In this document: in pieces, positions 17,139-24,261 of the stretch
Layout of the letters: every line of letters starts with the position of its first letter
Position numbering within the stretch: the first letter of the stretch is position 1
Assembly (NCBI GenBank): GCA_002494495.1
Contig: DACB01000007.1
Span: 306,374 to 330,864, forward strand
Direction of reading: 5' to 3'
Origin: Methanobacterium sp. UBA294
GTDB taxonomy: Archaea; Methanobacteriota; Methanobacteria; Methanobacteriales; Methanobacteriaceae
Length of the DNA stretch: 24,491 nt
Program-made: the position numbers and the translations under genes
The notes under the pieces: generated by a model
What the model was told of the DNA's origin: nothing
The model's input: the letters and a program-made list of their open reading frames with translations, nothing else
Databases searched by the model: none

Positions 17139-17597
17139 TTAAGGTTCTTCGTATATTAGCTCTTCATCAGGTAGTATGTAGCTACAGATTTCAGAGTCTT
17201 TGAAGAACAACGCAATCTCTCGCTGGGCTGATGCAGGAGAATCTGAGGCGTGTATGATATTTCTCCCCGTGTCAATGGCATAGTCGCCCCTGATTGTTCC
17301 TAAATTTGCTTCTTTAGGATTGGTTGCGCCAACCATTTTCCTTATGAGGGTTATACATTCACTGCCTTCAATTACCATGGCCAGTACCGGTCCTGAAGTA
17401 ATGTAGTCAACCAAATCTTTGAAGAACGGTTTTTCACTGTGTTCGCCGTAATGTTCCTTTGCCAGGTCATCATCTATGATGAGCATCTTGGCGGCCACTA
17501 TCTTAAGTCCCTTTTCTTCTAGTCTGGCTATTATTTTACCGGCGAGTTTCCTCTTAACCGCATCTGGTTTAAGCATTAGAAAGCTTTTTTCCTTCAT
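17139..17597 (-). CDS. ndk: Nucleoside diphosphate kinase
   Basis: Ndk equilibrates NTP and NDP pools through a phospho-histidine. The 152-residue protein is the standard single-domain size. It shows FLMLKPDAVKRKLAG at the N-terminus, the GPVLAMVIEG strand, TIRGDYAIDTGRNIIHASDS with active His116, and an acidic C-terminal tail. The ATG start has AGGG upstream. It follows rpl24e by 13 bases and so is the last gene of the rpl7ae-rps28e-rpl24e-ndk operon, a gene order common in euryarchaea. Confidence 0.97.
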   Translation of the reverse strand: MKEKSFLMLKPDAVKRKLAGKIIARLEEKGLKIVAAKMLIIDDDLAKEHYGEHSEKPFFKDLVDYITSGPVLAMVIEGSECITLIRKMVGATNPKEANLGTIRGDYAIDTGRNIIHASDSPASAQREIALFFKDSEICSYILPDEELIYEEP

Positions 17598-17610
17598 GTT
17601 TATACCCTGA

Positions 17611-17772
17611 TTATTTTTTTACCCACTTAACCTTTCTTGGTACTCTTTTGAGTTTAATCCTGTTTTTTTCACATTTACTACTGCAGAAATAGTATACTGT
17701 ACCGTCTTTTTTAACGTACATCTTGCCGGTACCGTCCTCTATTTCTTCTCCGCAGAATGAACATGTTCTCAT
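17611..17772 (-). CDS. rpl24e: Large ribosomal subunit protein eL24
   Basis: A 53-residue archaeal eL24, easy to miss because of its size. It starts MRTCSFCGEEIEDGTGKMYV, continues DGTVYYFCSSKCEKN and ends in a basic helix RIKLKRVPRKVKWVKK. Zinc ligands are Cys4, Cys7, Cys30 and Cys34, the TRASH-type ribbon of this family. The ATG start follows GGTGC-ATTATC. It is 17 bases after rps28e and 13 before ndk. Confidence 0.94.
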   Translation of the reverse strand: MRTCSFCGEEIEDGTGKMYVKKDGTVYYFCSSKCEKNRIKLKRVPRKVKWVKK

Positions 17773-17789
17773 GATAATGCACCTTTATA

Positions 17790-17996
17790 TTAGGGTGTAC
17801 GGATTTCCTTAGCTTCCCGTATGGTATCCAGCAACATTAAAATGTCGCCTTCTCTTATGGCTCCCATAACGTTTCTGGTAAGTATCCTACCCTTATCTCT
17901 GCCATCAAGTATCCTGCATTTTACCTGCATTACTTCACCGGTCATACCAGTTCTTTTTAATACTTCAATTACTTCAGCAGGAGTTCCATCGTCCAT
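17790..17996 (-). CDS. rps28e: Small ribosomal subunit protein eS28
   Basis: A 68-residue OB-fold ribosomal protein. The family core is EVIEVLKRTGMTGEVMQVKC, RILDGRDKGRILTRNVMGA and REGDILMLLDTIREA. The ATG start has GGTGATT in good position. It lies 72 bases after rpl7ae and 17 before rpl24e within one operon. Confidence 0.95.
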   Translation of the reverse strand: MDDGTPAEVIEVLKRTGMTGEVMQVKCRILDGRDKGRILTRNVMGAIREGDILMLLDTIREAKEIRTP

Positions 17997-18068
17997 ATAA
18001 AATCACCTTTGATTAAAATAGGAAAGTTTTTTTAAACCCATATGGTTTTATTAAAAAACTTCCGATGA

Positions 18069-18440
18069 TTATTTTTTAAGTTCTTCGACTTTCTCCACCA
18101 CTTCAGCTACCAGTTCATCGGCTTCTCCCGCTTCTGTTATACTGGCAGATGCGGTTCCGACGTTTAAACCTGCGGCTTCTCCTAGTTCGTCTTTAGTGGG
18201 AAGATATACGTAAGGTATTTCTTTTTCTTCAGCAAGTACCGGGAGATGAGCTGCTATCTCTGGTGGGTCGATATCCTCGGCGATAATTACGAGAAGAGCA
18301 TTTCCTCTTTCAATTGCCTTGGTTACTTCATTGGTTCCTTTACCAATTTTTCCTGTGTCTCTTGCTATTTCTAAAGCCTCATAGGCTTTATCTGCTATTT
18401 CTTTCGGTACATCAAATTTAACATAAATAGGTTTTGCCAT
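18069..18440 (-). CDS. rpl7ae: Large ribosomal subunit protein eL8 (L7Ae)
   Basis: L7Ae binds kink-turns. It is shared by the ribosome, box C/D and H/ACA RNPs and archaeal RNase P. The 123-residue protein has the family sequence: KFDVPKEIADKAYEAL, GKGTNEVTKAIERGNALLVIIAEDIDPPEIAAHLP (the RNA-contact loop) and IPYVYLPTKDELGEAAG. The ATG start has GGAGG eight bases upstream. It heads the operon rpl7ae-rps28e-rpl24e-ndk. The leader carries a small hairpin with potential tandem G-A pairs, which could be an autoregulatory site. Confidence 0.97.
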   Translation of the reverse strand: MAKPIYVKFDVPKEIADKAYEALEIARDTGKIGKGTNEVTKAIERGNALLVIIAEDIDPPEIAAHLPVLAEEKEIPYVYLPTKDELGEAAGLNVGTASASITEAGEADELVAEVVEKVEELKK

Positions 18441-18484
<44 letters not shown>

Positions 18485-18497
18485 GATCTTACTTTTA

Positions 18498-18515
18498 CAT
18501 TTATAAATATAAAAG
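18498..18515 (-). promoter_or_regulatory. TATA region for the rpl7ae operon
   Basis: The minus strand contains CTTTTATATTTATAAATG, two overlapping box A candidates. The expected start is between about 18475 and 18487, giving a leader of roughly 35-47 bases. Confidence 0.5.
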
Positions 18516-18781
18516 TTTGTTGCACGATCAGTTAAATGACTTTAATAGAGAGTATTTATCAATGTATAAATACATCCTACAAATTCTAATTTTAAAACTC
18601 GAAAGATAAATCAAGTAAAAGTTCAAAATTAGCATTTCAATGTTTAGTAACGATTATATATATACTTTTTCGGTTGGAGATTTTCCATTAGTAGAATGAT
18701 GGGAATGGTTACTTTGATTAGTACTTCGATAAAAATGATTACTTTTGATAAAATTAACTGGGAATTGATGGGTTATTAACA

Positions 18782-18820
18782 AAAATAAAAAAAAGTTTTA
18801 AAAATAAAAAATTTAGAAAA
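18782..18820 (-). terminator. T-rich terminator after the histone gene
   Basis: Directly after the histone stop the minus strand is a series of T tracts (T6, T5, T8, T5) broken by single A or C and short A runs. This kind of multi-T end suits a highly expressed archaeal gene. Confidence 0.5.
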
Positions 18821-18825
18821 ATCTG

Positions 18826-19032
18826 TTATAATCTTTTGACGGATAATTCTACGTCTGATGCTTTAACAGTTTTTCTACCGGCGTGTTTAGCGAGTTTAAC
18901 AGCTTCTCCAGCTATTATTTCGCCTTGTTCTTCTAATGCTTTAGCAAGAGCTTCTCTAGCGTCGTCACTGACTCTTTCTGCACCGGCATTTTTAATGATC
19001 CTTCCAATTGGAGCTATTGGTAATTCAGCCAT
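18826..19032 (-). CDS. Archaeal histone (HMf/HMt type)
   Basis: A 68-residue single histone fold protein that dimerises and wraps DNA. It starts MAELPIAPIGRIIKNAGAERVSDDAREAL, with helix 1, loop and long helix 2, and ends HAGRKTVKASDVELSVKRL, including the RKT DNA contact. Length and sequence match canonical Methanobacteriales histones with no tail. The ATG start has GAGGTGAT upstream. It has its own strong promoter and terminator, so it is monocistronic. Confidence 0.97.
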   Translation of the reverse strand: MAELPIAPIGRIIKNAGAERVSDDAREALAKALEEQGEIIAGEAVKLAKHAGRKTVKASDVELSVKRL

Positions 19033-19081
19033 AATATCACCTCATTTTTGTATATTTGATATTATACTCTGTTGTCCTACT

Positions 19082-19097
19082 CTTATATATATTTATC
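19082..19097 (-). promoter_or_regulatory. TATA box for the histone gene
   Basis: The minus strand reads ATAAATATATATAAGA, a strong box A. A start near 19062 gives a leader of about 30 bases with GAGGTGAT. Confidence 0.6.
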
Positions 19098-19295
19098 GTA
19101 TATTTCAGTGATTATTTGGTGATCTGTAATGATATTTAGACACTTAGTGGTGATCCATATTCAATTCTTCCACATAATGAAGAATAATAAAATAAAAAGT
19201 CACATCAAAAAAATTAGATTATAGATAAACTTCAGATTTTTAAAAAAAGATAGGTGAAAGTTCTGATTTTTTTAAAAAACCAGATAAAAAAATGA

Positions 19296-20492
19296 CTATA
19301 ATCTACTTAAAGCATTTTTAAGGGATTCTATATTAGGTTCGATATTAATTGGTTCTTTACAAGCATTTATTGCAGTGTTGGGGTCTTTCAAGAGATGTCC
19401 TGTTACGATGCATACCACATCTTCTCCATTATCTATCTCACCTGATTCCACCATCTTACGCAGGCCCGCTATGGAGGAAGCACTGGCTGGTTCCACACCG
19501 ATTCCCTCTGTTCTAGCTAGTAACTTCTGGGCGTCCAGGATCTCCTCATCATTCACTTTTTCTGAAGTTCCATCAGATTCGTAGATAGCCCTAAGGGCTT
19601 TAAGTGCACTTACCGGTGCACCAATCCTTATGGCAGTAGCCACAGTTTCTGGATTTTCTACTGGGATGATTTCCTCTACACCTTTTTTAACTGCATTGGT
19701 TATGGGACAGGCTCCTTCTGCCTGTATACCAGTCATCATGGGCAGGTCTTCAATGAACCCTGCTTCATAGAATTCATGGATACCCTTCCAGATTGCGGAT
19801 ATATTTCCAGCATTGCCCACTGGTAACATGATCCTGTCTGGAGACCTCCATCCCAAGTCATGAACAATTTCAAAACCAATGGACTTCTGACCTTCCAGGC
19901 GGAAGGGGTTTATGGAATTTAAAAGGTAAAGTTCACCTTCAAGTGCCAGGGCAGTTACTGCTTCCAGGGCTTCGTCAAAGTTACCATTCACTGATAAAAC
20001 TTCTGCACCGTGGAACATGGCCTGGGCCAGCTTACCAAGTGCCACTTTTCCCGAGGGTAAAAGTACTATGCATTTTAGCCCAGCTCTCGCAGCGTAAGCG
20101 GCCAGTGATGCCGAGGTGTTCCCAGTAGATGCGCATCCTACAGTTGCCACGCCGAGTTCCATGGCTTTGGTTATACCGACACTCATCCCACGGTCCTTGA
20201 AACTTCCAGTTGGATTTGATCCTTCCACTTTCACATGGAGGTTTACTCCTAACTCTTCTCCTAGCCGGTTGCATTTGATGAAGGGAGTTCCTCCTTCATC
20301 CAGGGAAATTATCTTTGATTCATCTACAGGCATGAATTCCTTATATTTCCACATGGTATTTTTTCTGCACTCAAATATATCCTTGGATACATCTGGTTCC
20401 AATATAACTTCCAGAATAGAGTCACACTCTCGGCAGGTATAAATTACCTCATCTAAGCCATACTCTGCTCCGCATGAAATACATCTTATCAT
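19296..20492 (-). CDS. thrC: Threonine synthase
   Basis: ThrC converts O-phosphohomoserine to threonine using pyridoxal phosphate. The 398-residue enzyme has an N-terminal zinc ribbon (Cys4, 7, 20 and 23), the Schiff-base motif GSNPTGSFKDRGMS with Lys99, the phosphate-binding loop PVGNAGNIS (about 224-232) and EPASASSIAG near residue 336. This is the archaeal class with the zinc-ribbon N-terminus. ATG at 20492 has GGAG eight bases upstream. It stands alone, with A/T-rich gaps of about 180 bp on both sides. Pathway partners are not nearby. Confidence 0.95.
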   Translation of the reverse strand: MIRCISCGAEYGLDEVIYTCRECDSILEVILEPDVSKDIFECRKNTMWKYKEFMPVDESKIISLDEGGTPFIKCNRLGEELGVNLHVKVEGSNPTGSFKDRGMSVGITKAMELGVATVGCASTGNTSASLAAYAARAGLKCIVLLPSGKVALGKLAQAMFHGAEVLSVNGNFDEALEAVTALALEGELYLLNSINPFRLEGQKSIGFEIVHDLGWRSPDRIMLPVGNAGNISAIWKGIHEFYEAGFIEDLPMMTGIQAEGACPITNAVKKGVEEIIPVENPETVATAIRIGAPVSALKALRAIYESDGTSEKVNDEEILDAQKLLARTEGIGVEPASASSIAGLRKMVESGEIDNGEDVVCIVTGHLLKDPNTAINACKEPINIEPNIESLKNALSRL

Positions 20493-20659
20493 CTATAGTT
20501 CTCCATTTTTTTGTAAATTTTTTTGTGTAATTTTTCTGAATCAAAAATTAAATTTTTATTAATTTAAGATTTTTTCTCTAAAATTGCAATTTGAGATATG
20601 GTTTATAGTTTCTATATTATAAGAAGTTAAGGGGTAATCAGTAACCTGGATCATCCATT

Positions 20660-21289
20660 CTATAACCTGCTTTGGATATACTGTCCCCATACAATACTTA
20701 AATTGGCTTCAATAAATGCAGCTATGATTAACAGAATAACTGCCATGATGAACAGGGCTAGTGAATCCTTAAAGTCACTGTAATTTGCCTTTAACAAGTA
20801 AGCTATCTGGGTGTTTATTGAAATGGTACGCTTAATTTTGGTCACATCGTTCAAGAAATGCCATACTATACTGGCCAATTTGAAACCAGCTGTTCCAGCC
20901 AGGATAATTCCTGTAATCTCAAAGATACCGTGGGGTAGGGTGAAGATGATGAAATCGCCCAGTGGAACCTTACTAGCCACATATCCAATAAATGCCCCAT
21001 TGATGATGAGAAGTAATGCAGTCACAATACCTACCAGTAAACCTCCAAAATAAATATAGATGGCTACGGAGGTGTTATTTATAAATAGGGATGCAGTTTC
21101 GAGTTTAATGGTACCATCATTCACTTTTTGCTGGAAATTATTAAGTACAGGACTAAGTATCGAGTCTAAAAAACCGGCAAATAAGTAGCTTATTATGAGG
21201 GGACCAAAAAATAGTAGTACAGAAGCCCAAAAAAAGATCTCATTTCTACTTATAAGGCCCATAAAAAATCCTGAATGTTTATCTGTCAT
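20660..21289 (-). CDS. SpoIIM/DUF95-family integral membrane protein
   Basis: A 209-residue membrane protein with about five hydrophobic segments (near 19-41, 75-97, 99-107, 112-138 and 178-195). The motif FTLPHGIFEITGIILAGTAGF (about 115-135) is characteristic of the stage II sporulation protein M family. That family is widespread in non-sporulating archaea, where its role is unknown. There is no signal peptide beyond the first membrane helix. The ATG start lacks a good Shine-Dalgarno; a TATA-like TATTATAAAT overlaps the end of trpS at about 21350. It is probably transcribed separately from trpS or from a promoter within its end. Confidence 0.85.
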   Translation of the reverse strand: MTDKHSGFFMGLISRNEIFFWASVLLFFGPLIISYLFAGFLDSILSPVLNNFQQKVNDGTIKLETASLFINNTSVAIYIYFGGLLVGIVTALLLIINGAFIGYVASKVPLGDFIIFTLPHGIFEITGIILAGTAGFKLASIVWHFLNDVTKIKRTISINTQIAYLLKANYSDFKDSLALFIMAVILLIIAAFIEANLSIVWGQYIQSRL

Positions 21290-21356
21290 AGTATTGGTTC
21301 CAATCCTGTTTTAGTTGTTAACTCGATTATTAATGGTTTGCACTCATTTATAATAT

Positions 21357-22457
21357 TTATGAAATTTCAAGCAAGGATGCTTTTGCTAAATCCTTGGCTT
21401 TTTCCCTTTCCTGGGATAGTTTCTGGAAAAATTCTTCCACGAGAAGAGTAGCATTCTGTTTACATTCCCCGCACATCATGTTTCCTTCCTGGCAGTCCCT
21501 ATAGATTTCCTTCAGTTTCCCATCATCAAGGATTAAATGATAGAGCAGCATTTCATAGACAGCACATTCCTCTGGGGCACCGCCAATTTCTTTTTGTTCC
21601 TCTAGTGTTTCTCTTCCACCTGTTTTAGCAGTTTTAAGCTTTTTTACCGCCACTTCTGGGGTATCACTTAGGAATATAGCGGTTTTTGGTTTGCTACTGG
21701 ACATTTTATCTCCGGTAAGTCCGGTTATAAACCGATGGTACGTTGATGATGGTGCAATGAATTGGTATGTTGATTTAAACCTTTCTGCAATGTCCCTGGT
21801 TAGTCTAATATGTGGGTCCTGGTCAGCCCCAACTGGGACCACTATGGGTTTGGGACCACCGAATTCATCAAGCTGCGGGTGGAGGATATCGGCCACCTGG
21901 ATCAGGGGAACGTAGACATGAGCCAGGTTAGTGTTGTTTGCAAAACCGTAAATTGCCTTGAGTTGGCTTAAGTTAACCTTCTTGGCCAGCTTATATCCTA
22001 AATCTTTGACTACCTCATTTTCAGATTGTAGATAGATATGTAGATCTTCATCTTCAAAATCCAGTCCCAGGGCGATGTAGTTGGTGATGTATTCTTCTAC
22101 TGCCAGTTTTTTTGAGGTTTTAAAGTCCACCTCGCGGGCAGAATAGGATTCCATGTCTGCTATGGGAATGTATATCTCTGCGCCTTTCTTCTGGTACCAG
22201 ATAAGTTGGTCAACCACCATTTTATGACCGATGTGCATCTTACCACTGGGCATCATCCCGGTGACAACCGCGAAACTACTACCCTCACGCATGGCCTTGA
22301 CTATCCTTCCATAATCTCTCTGGCCGAAGATAATACCCCTCTTCATTAGAGGATGGGGGTCTTTTATATCATCCATTAAATCTGCGAAGGGTTTGATTCC
22401 GAATTGTTCCCTCAGCTTCTCGTAATCTATAATGGCTGAATTCCATGGATCAATCAA
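21357..22457 (-). CDS. trpS: Tryptophanyl-tRNA synthetase
   Basis: A class I aminoacyl-tRNA synthetase that charges tRNA-Trp. The 366-residue protein is the archaeal/eukaryotic type. The HIGH motif is at 75-78 in MPSGKMHIGHKM and the KMSKS equivalent KMSSS at 251-255. VGADQDPHIRLTRD (about 209-222) is in the Trp-binding region, and the C-terminal anticodon part holds a lone CxxC (Cys329, Cys332). The start is TTG at 22457 with GAGGT seven bases upstream; the following IDPWNSAIIDYEKL matches archaeal TrpRS N-termini. Confidence 0.96.
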   Translation of the reverse strand: MIDPWNSAIIDYEKLREQFGIKPFADLMDDIKDPHPLMKRGIIFGQRDYGRIVKAMREGSSFAVVTGMMPSGKMHIGHKMVVDQLIWYQKKGAEIYIPIADMESYSAREVDFKTSKKLAVEEYITNYIALGLDFEDEDLHIYLQSENEVVKDLGYKLAKKVNLSQLKAIYGFANNTNLAHVYVPLIQVADILHPQLDEFGGPKPIVVPVGADQDPHIRLTRDIAERFKSTYQFIAPSSTYHRFITGLTGDKMSSSKPKTAIFLSDTPEVAVKKLKTAKTGGRETLEEQKEIGGAPEECAVYEMLLYHLILDDGKLKEIYRDCQEGNMMCGECKQNATLLVEEFFQKLSQEREKAKDLAKASLLEIS

Positions 22458-22543
22458 ATTAATTACCTCAATATCTTATTTGTATAAAAATGATTTATTT
22501 ACTTATTTATTTTGTTTAAAATGATTTTAATTAACATTGACTT

Positions 22544-23047
22544 TCAAGGCCGGGTCCATTCGATGTTGTAATAGGTTATATCATTCTCCTGGTCCACAAC
22601 TGCTAAAAGGAGATATTTATTTACTCCATGGGCTACTCTTACATAACTGGATAGGTCTTTAAGGGGTATGTGGTCATTTTCTGAGGTTACCTTGACCAGG
22701 TAATTGGAATGGCCTTCACCAGGGGAGGTTCCCCTCTGGTACAGACGAAACTCAGACCCATATTTAAACCCTGTTTTAATGATGTAGCCCCGGTTTCTCA
22801 GGTCGCGATAAACAAGGTAATTTGCAAATAAGTCGTTATCGTGAATTATTAGATTCATCTCATCCAGGGATAGTTCTTTACCATTTTGGGTTACCTTGAT
22901 CTTGTCCTTTTCCAGAAGATATAAGGCCTCAATAAGAGATAACTGTAGACCTTCCTCAGTTATTATGCCATAATGACTTTTAGAGTGAAGAGCTTCTGTT
23001 TTCCCGCCTTTTATAATTATTAAATCGTTTTTTAATTCAGATTTCAA
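22544..23047 (-). CDS. endA: tRNA-splicing endonuclease
   Basis: EndA cuts introns out of archaeal tRNAs at bulge-helix-bulge sites. Counting from the chosen start, the catalytic triad is Tyr103 (FRLYQRG), His113 (GEGHSNYLV) and Lys144 (VNKYLLLAVVD), all in the C-terminal nuclease domain. The N-terminal domain includes SHYGIITEEGLQLSLIEALYLLE. At about 167 residues this is the short homotetrameric form. I chose TTG at 23047 because GGTG lies five bases upstream; a GTG at 23074 would add nine residues (MFIKIIGVI) but has no ribosome-binding site. It follows hxlB by 44 bases and is probably co-transcribed. Confidence 0.94.
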   Translation of the reverse strand: MKSELKNDLIIIKGGKTEALHSKSHYGIITEEGLQLSLIEALYLLEKDKIKVTQNGKELSLDEMNLIIHDNDLFANYLVYRDLRNRGYIIKTGFKYGSEFRLYQRGTSPGEGHSNYLVKVTSENDHIPLKDLSSYVRVAHGVNKYLLLAVVDQENDITYYNIEWTRP

Positions 23048-23091
23048 TATAACACCTATTATTTTTATAAACACTGATAATTATGGTCCTA

Positions 23092-23676
23092 TTATTCTAA
23101 GATGGTGTGTCTTACTTTTAGGTCATCTTCTTTTTTACCCAAACGATACATGAACTCGGCAATAAGTCCATCCAAGAAAAGATGTGTACTATCTTCAAAT
23201 AATGTTCCCATAGGTGCCAGATCATCATAGTTACCCTTTAATGAATTGGCCATTGGATGATCCCATGGTTCTTTGGACTTACTATTGATGTTTACAATGG
23301 TATCTGAATATTTTCCCAGTGTGGAATGGGAGTTGGCTGTTAAACTCACCACGGCAGCCCCTATTTCATGTGCTGTATGGGCGGATGTGGTAACCAGTTT
23401 AGTTTCACCAGAACCGGATATTGCAATGAGACAGTCAGTTTCTTTTATGGCGGGAGTAGTTACATCCCCCACAACGTGTACTGTGAAACCGAGATGCATG
23501 AGCCGCATGGCAAAGGCTTTTCCAATTAGTATAGATCTCCCACTACCTACAATGAAGACAGCTTTACTATTAATAATGGTCTCTATCATTTTATCCTTCT
23601 GTTCCTTGTCAATCCGATTAATAACTGTCAGGGCGTGTTTGCTTATTTCCCTGGCTGTTCTTTTTATATAATCCAT
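23092..23676 (-). CDS. hxlB: 6-phospho-3-hexuloisomerase
   Basis: HxlB interconverts 3-hexulose-6-phosphate and fructose-6-phosphate. In archaea lacking the oxidative pentose phosphate pathway, the reverse ribulose monophosphate route supplies pentoses. The protein is a single SIS domain: FIVGSGRSILIGKAFAMRL, ISGSGETKLV (sugar-phosphate site), VVSLTANSHSTLGKYSD, and the C-terminal MGTLFEDSTHLFLDG carrying the catalytic region. I take ATG at 23676 (194 residues, MDYIKRTAREISKHA), which matches family length; the open frame extends 20 residues further upstream, but that part is unlike the family. It leads the hxlB-endA pair. The partner hexulose-phosphate synthase is not here. Confidence 0.92.
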   Translation of the reverse strand: MDYIKRTAREISKHALTVINRIDKEQKDKMIETIINSKAVFIVGSGRSILIGKAFAMRLMHLGFTVHVVGDVTTPAIKETDCLIAISGSGETKLVTTSAHTAHEIGAAVVSLTANSHSTLGKYSDTIVNINSKSKEPWDHPMANSLKGNYDDLAPMGTLFEDSTHLFLDGLIAEFMYRLGKKEDDLKVRHTILE

Positions 23677-24033
23677 TTTTTTAACCACACAAATGCACTT
23701 TAAGTAAATTTGAACTTGATATCTGGGTCCTGTCATTTAGATACTATTAATTTTCAAGGAAAAATTTCCTATTTTTTAATATATTGTTTAATTTTAACTA
23801 ATATTGTATATAAAAGAATGATATTATTTATTGGGAGTAATTTTTGATACCTTCACTGGTTATCATTCTACTCAGGGGTCATCAATGAAGACTTCAGGGG
23901 AAATTCAAATAGAGAATTTGATTATATATTCCATAAGAAACTGTATATTTTACCATATTTTTTAATTTATCCACTTGTTAGAGATGGGATAAAAAATATA
24001 TTTTTCAAAGGATTTGTCAATTTTATAAAAAAG
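23677..24033. other. Intergenic region upstream of hxlB, no gene seen
   Basis: Very AT-rich, with no supported protein gene. It contains TATA-like sequences at about 23804-23818 (TTGTATATAAAAG on plus, CTTTTATATACAA on minus), usable by hxlB or by a rightward transcript, and weaker boxes nearer hxlB. A 26-codon frame at 23885-23965 is too short to call. Confidence 0.4.
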
Positions 24034-24041
24034 TTTATATA
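24034..24041 (+). promoter_or_regulatory. Consensus TATA box for the candidate ncRNA
   Basis: TTTATATA, preceded by an A-rich BRE-like AAAAAAG, reads on the plus strand. Its centre plus 26 bases predicts a start at 24063-24064, exactly the first base of the closing helix of the RNA below. A second, weaker TATATAAA at 24053-24060 lies between. Confidence 0.6.
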
Positions 24042-24063
24042 GCACTAACACTTATATAAAATC

Positions 24064-24245
24064 AGTGGAAATTGTTGGAGATTTATAATCTTTTCATCAT
24101 TGAGATCCATAATTAAGGCCATTATTGGCCTAAAATCATCTTAAAAAAACATTCATTATTCCAACAGGGTAGCAATCAGACTTAAAATGGAATTACCGCC
24201 TCCACTAAGGGTCATTGTTTAGCTACTTATTTCCACTCTTTTTTT
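24064..24245 (+). ncRNA. Candidate structured non-coding RNA with three-way junction
   Basis: No protein is encoded here. Helix P1 is 24064-24072 with 24229-24237 (nine Watson-Crick pairs). P2 is 24073-24080 with 24159-24166 (eight pairs, one G-U). P3 is 24167-24173 with 24222-24228 (seven pairs, two G-U). The three helices abut with no unpaired base at the junction. Inside P2 are hairpins GATT/AATC (24080-24090, competing for one base), TGAGAT/ATCTTA (24101-24106 with 24138-24143) and AGGCC-ATTATT-GGCCT (24116-24131). Inside P3 are AAT/ATT, GACUU/GGGUC (24179-24183 with 24209-24213) and UGGA/UCCA. A TATA box lies at the right distance upstream, and T7 follows one base after P1. It matches no RNA family I know; RNase P, SRP and box C/D features are absent. 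Confidence 0.65.
24239..24245 (+). terminator. T7 terminator of the candidate ncRNA
   Basis: Seven T on the plus strand, one base after the closing helix P1 ends. The last PAP2 codons converge from the right at 24262, and A-tracts at 24247-24253 give that gene a T-tract too, so the spot serves both strands. Confidence 0.55.
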
Positions 24246-24261
24246 ATAAAAATTAATTCGA

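Noticed and set aside
23048..23074. Upstream GTG start of endA
   Set aside because: No Shine-Dalgarno precedes it, while the TTG at 23047 has GGTG at five bases.
23677..23736. 20-residue N-terminal extension of hxlB
   Set aside because: The sequence MTGPRYQVQIYLKCICVVKK is unlike the family; the ATG at 23676 gives the usual length and N-terminus.
23885..23965. 26-codon frame after GGGGTC on the plus strand
   Set aside because: Too short, composition like the surrounding AT-rich DNA, and weak ribosome-binding site; no recognisable protein features.
24062..24099. Box C/D-like signals on the minus strand (ATGATGA then CTGA 28 bases later)
   Set aside because: No internal C'/D' boxes, wrong spacing for an archaeal C/D sRNA, and the plus-strand fold explains the segment better.
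24064..24237. The ncRNA segment as a small transposon relic, from its 9-bp terminal inverted repeats
   Set aside because: No target-site duplication is visible, and internal abutting helices plus a promoter and T-tract favour an RNA gene. A genome copy search would settle it.
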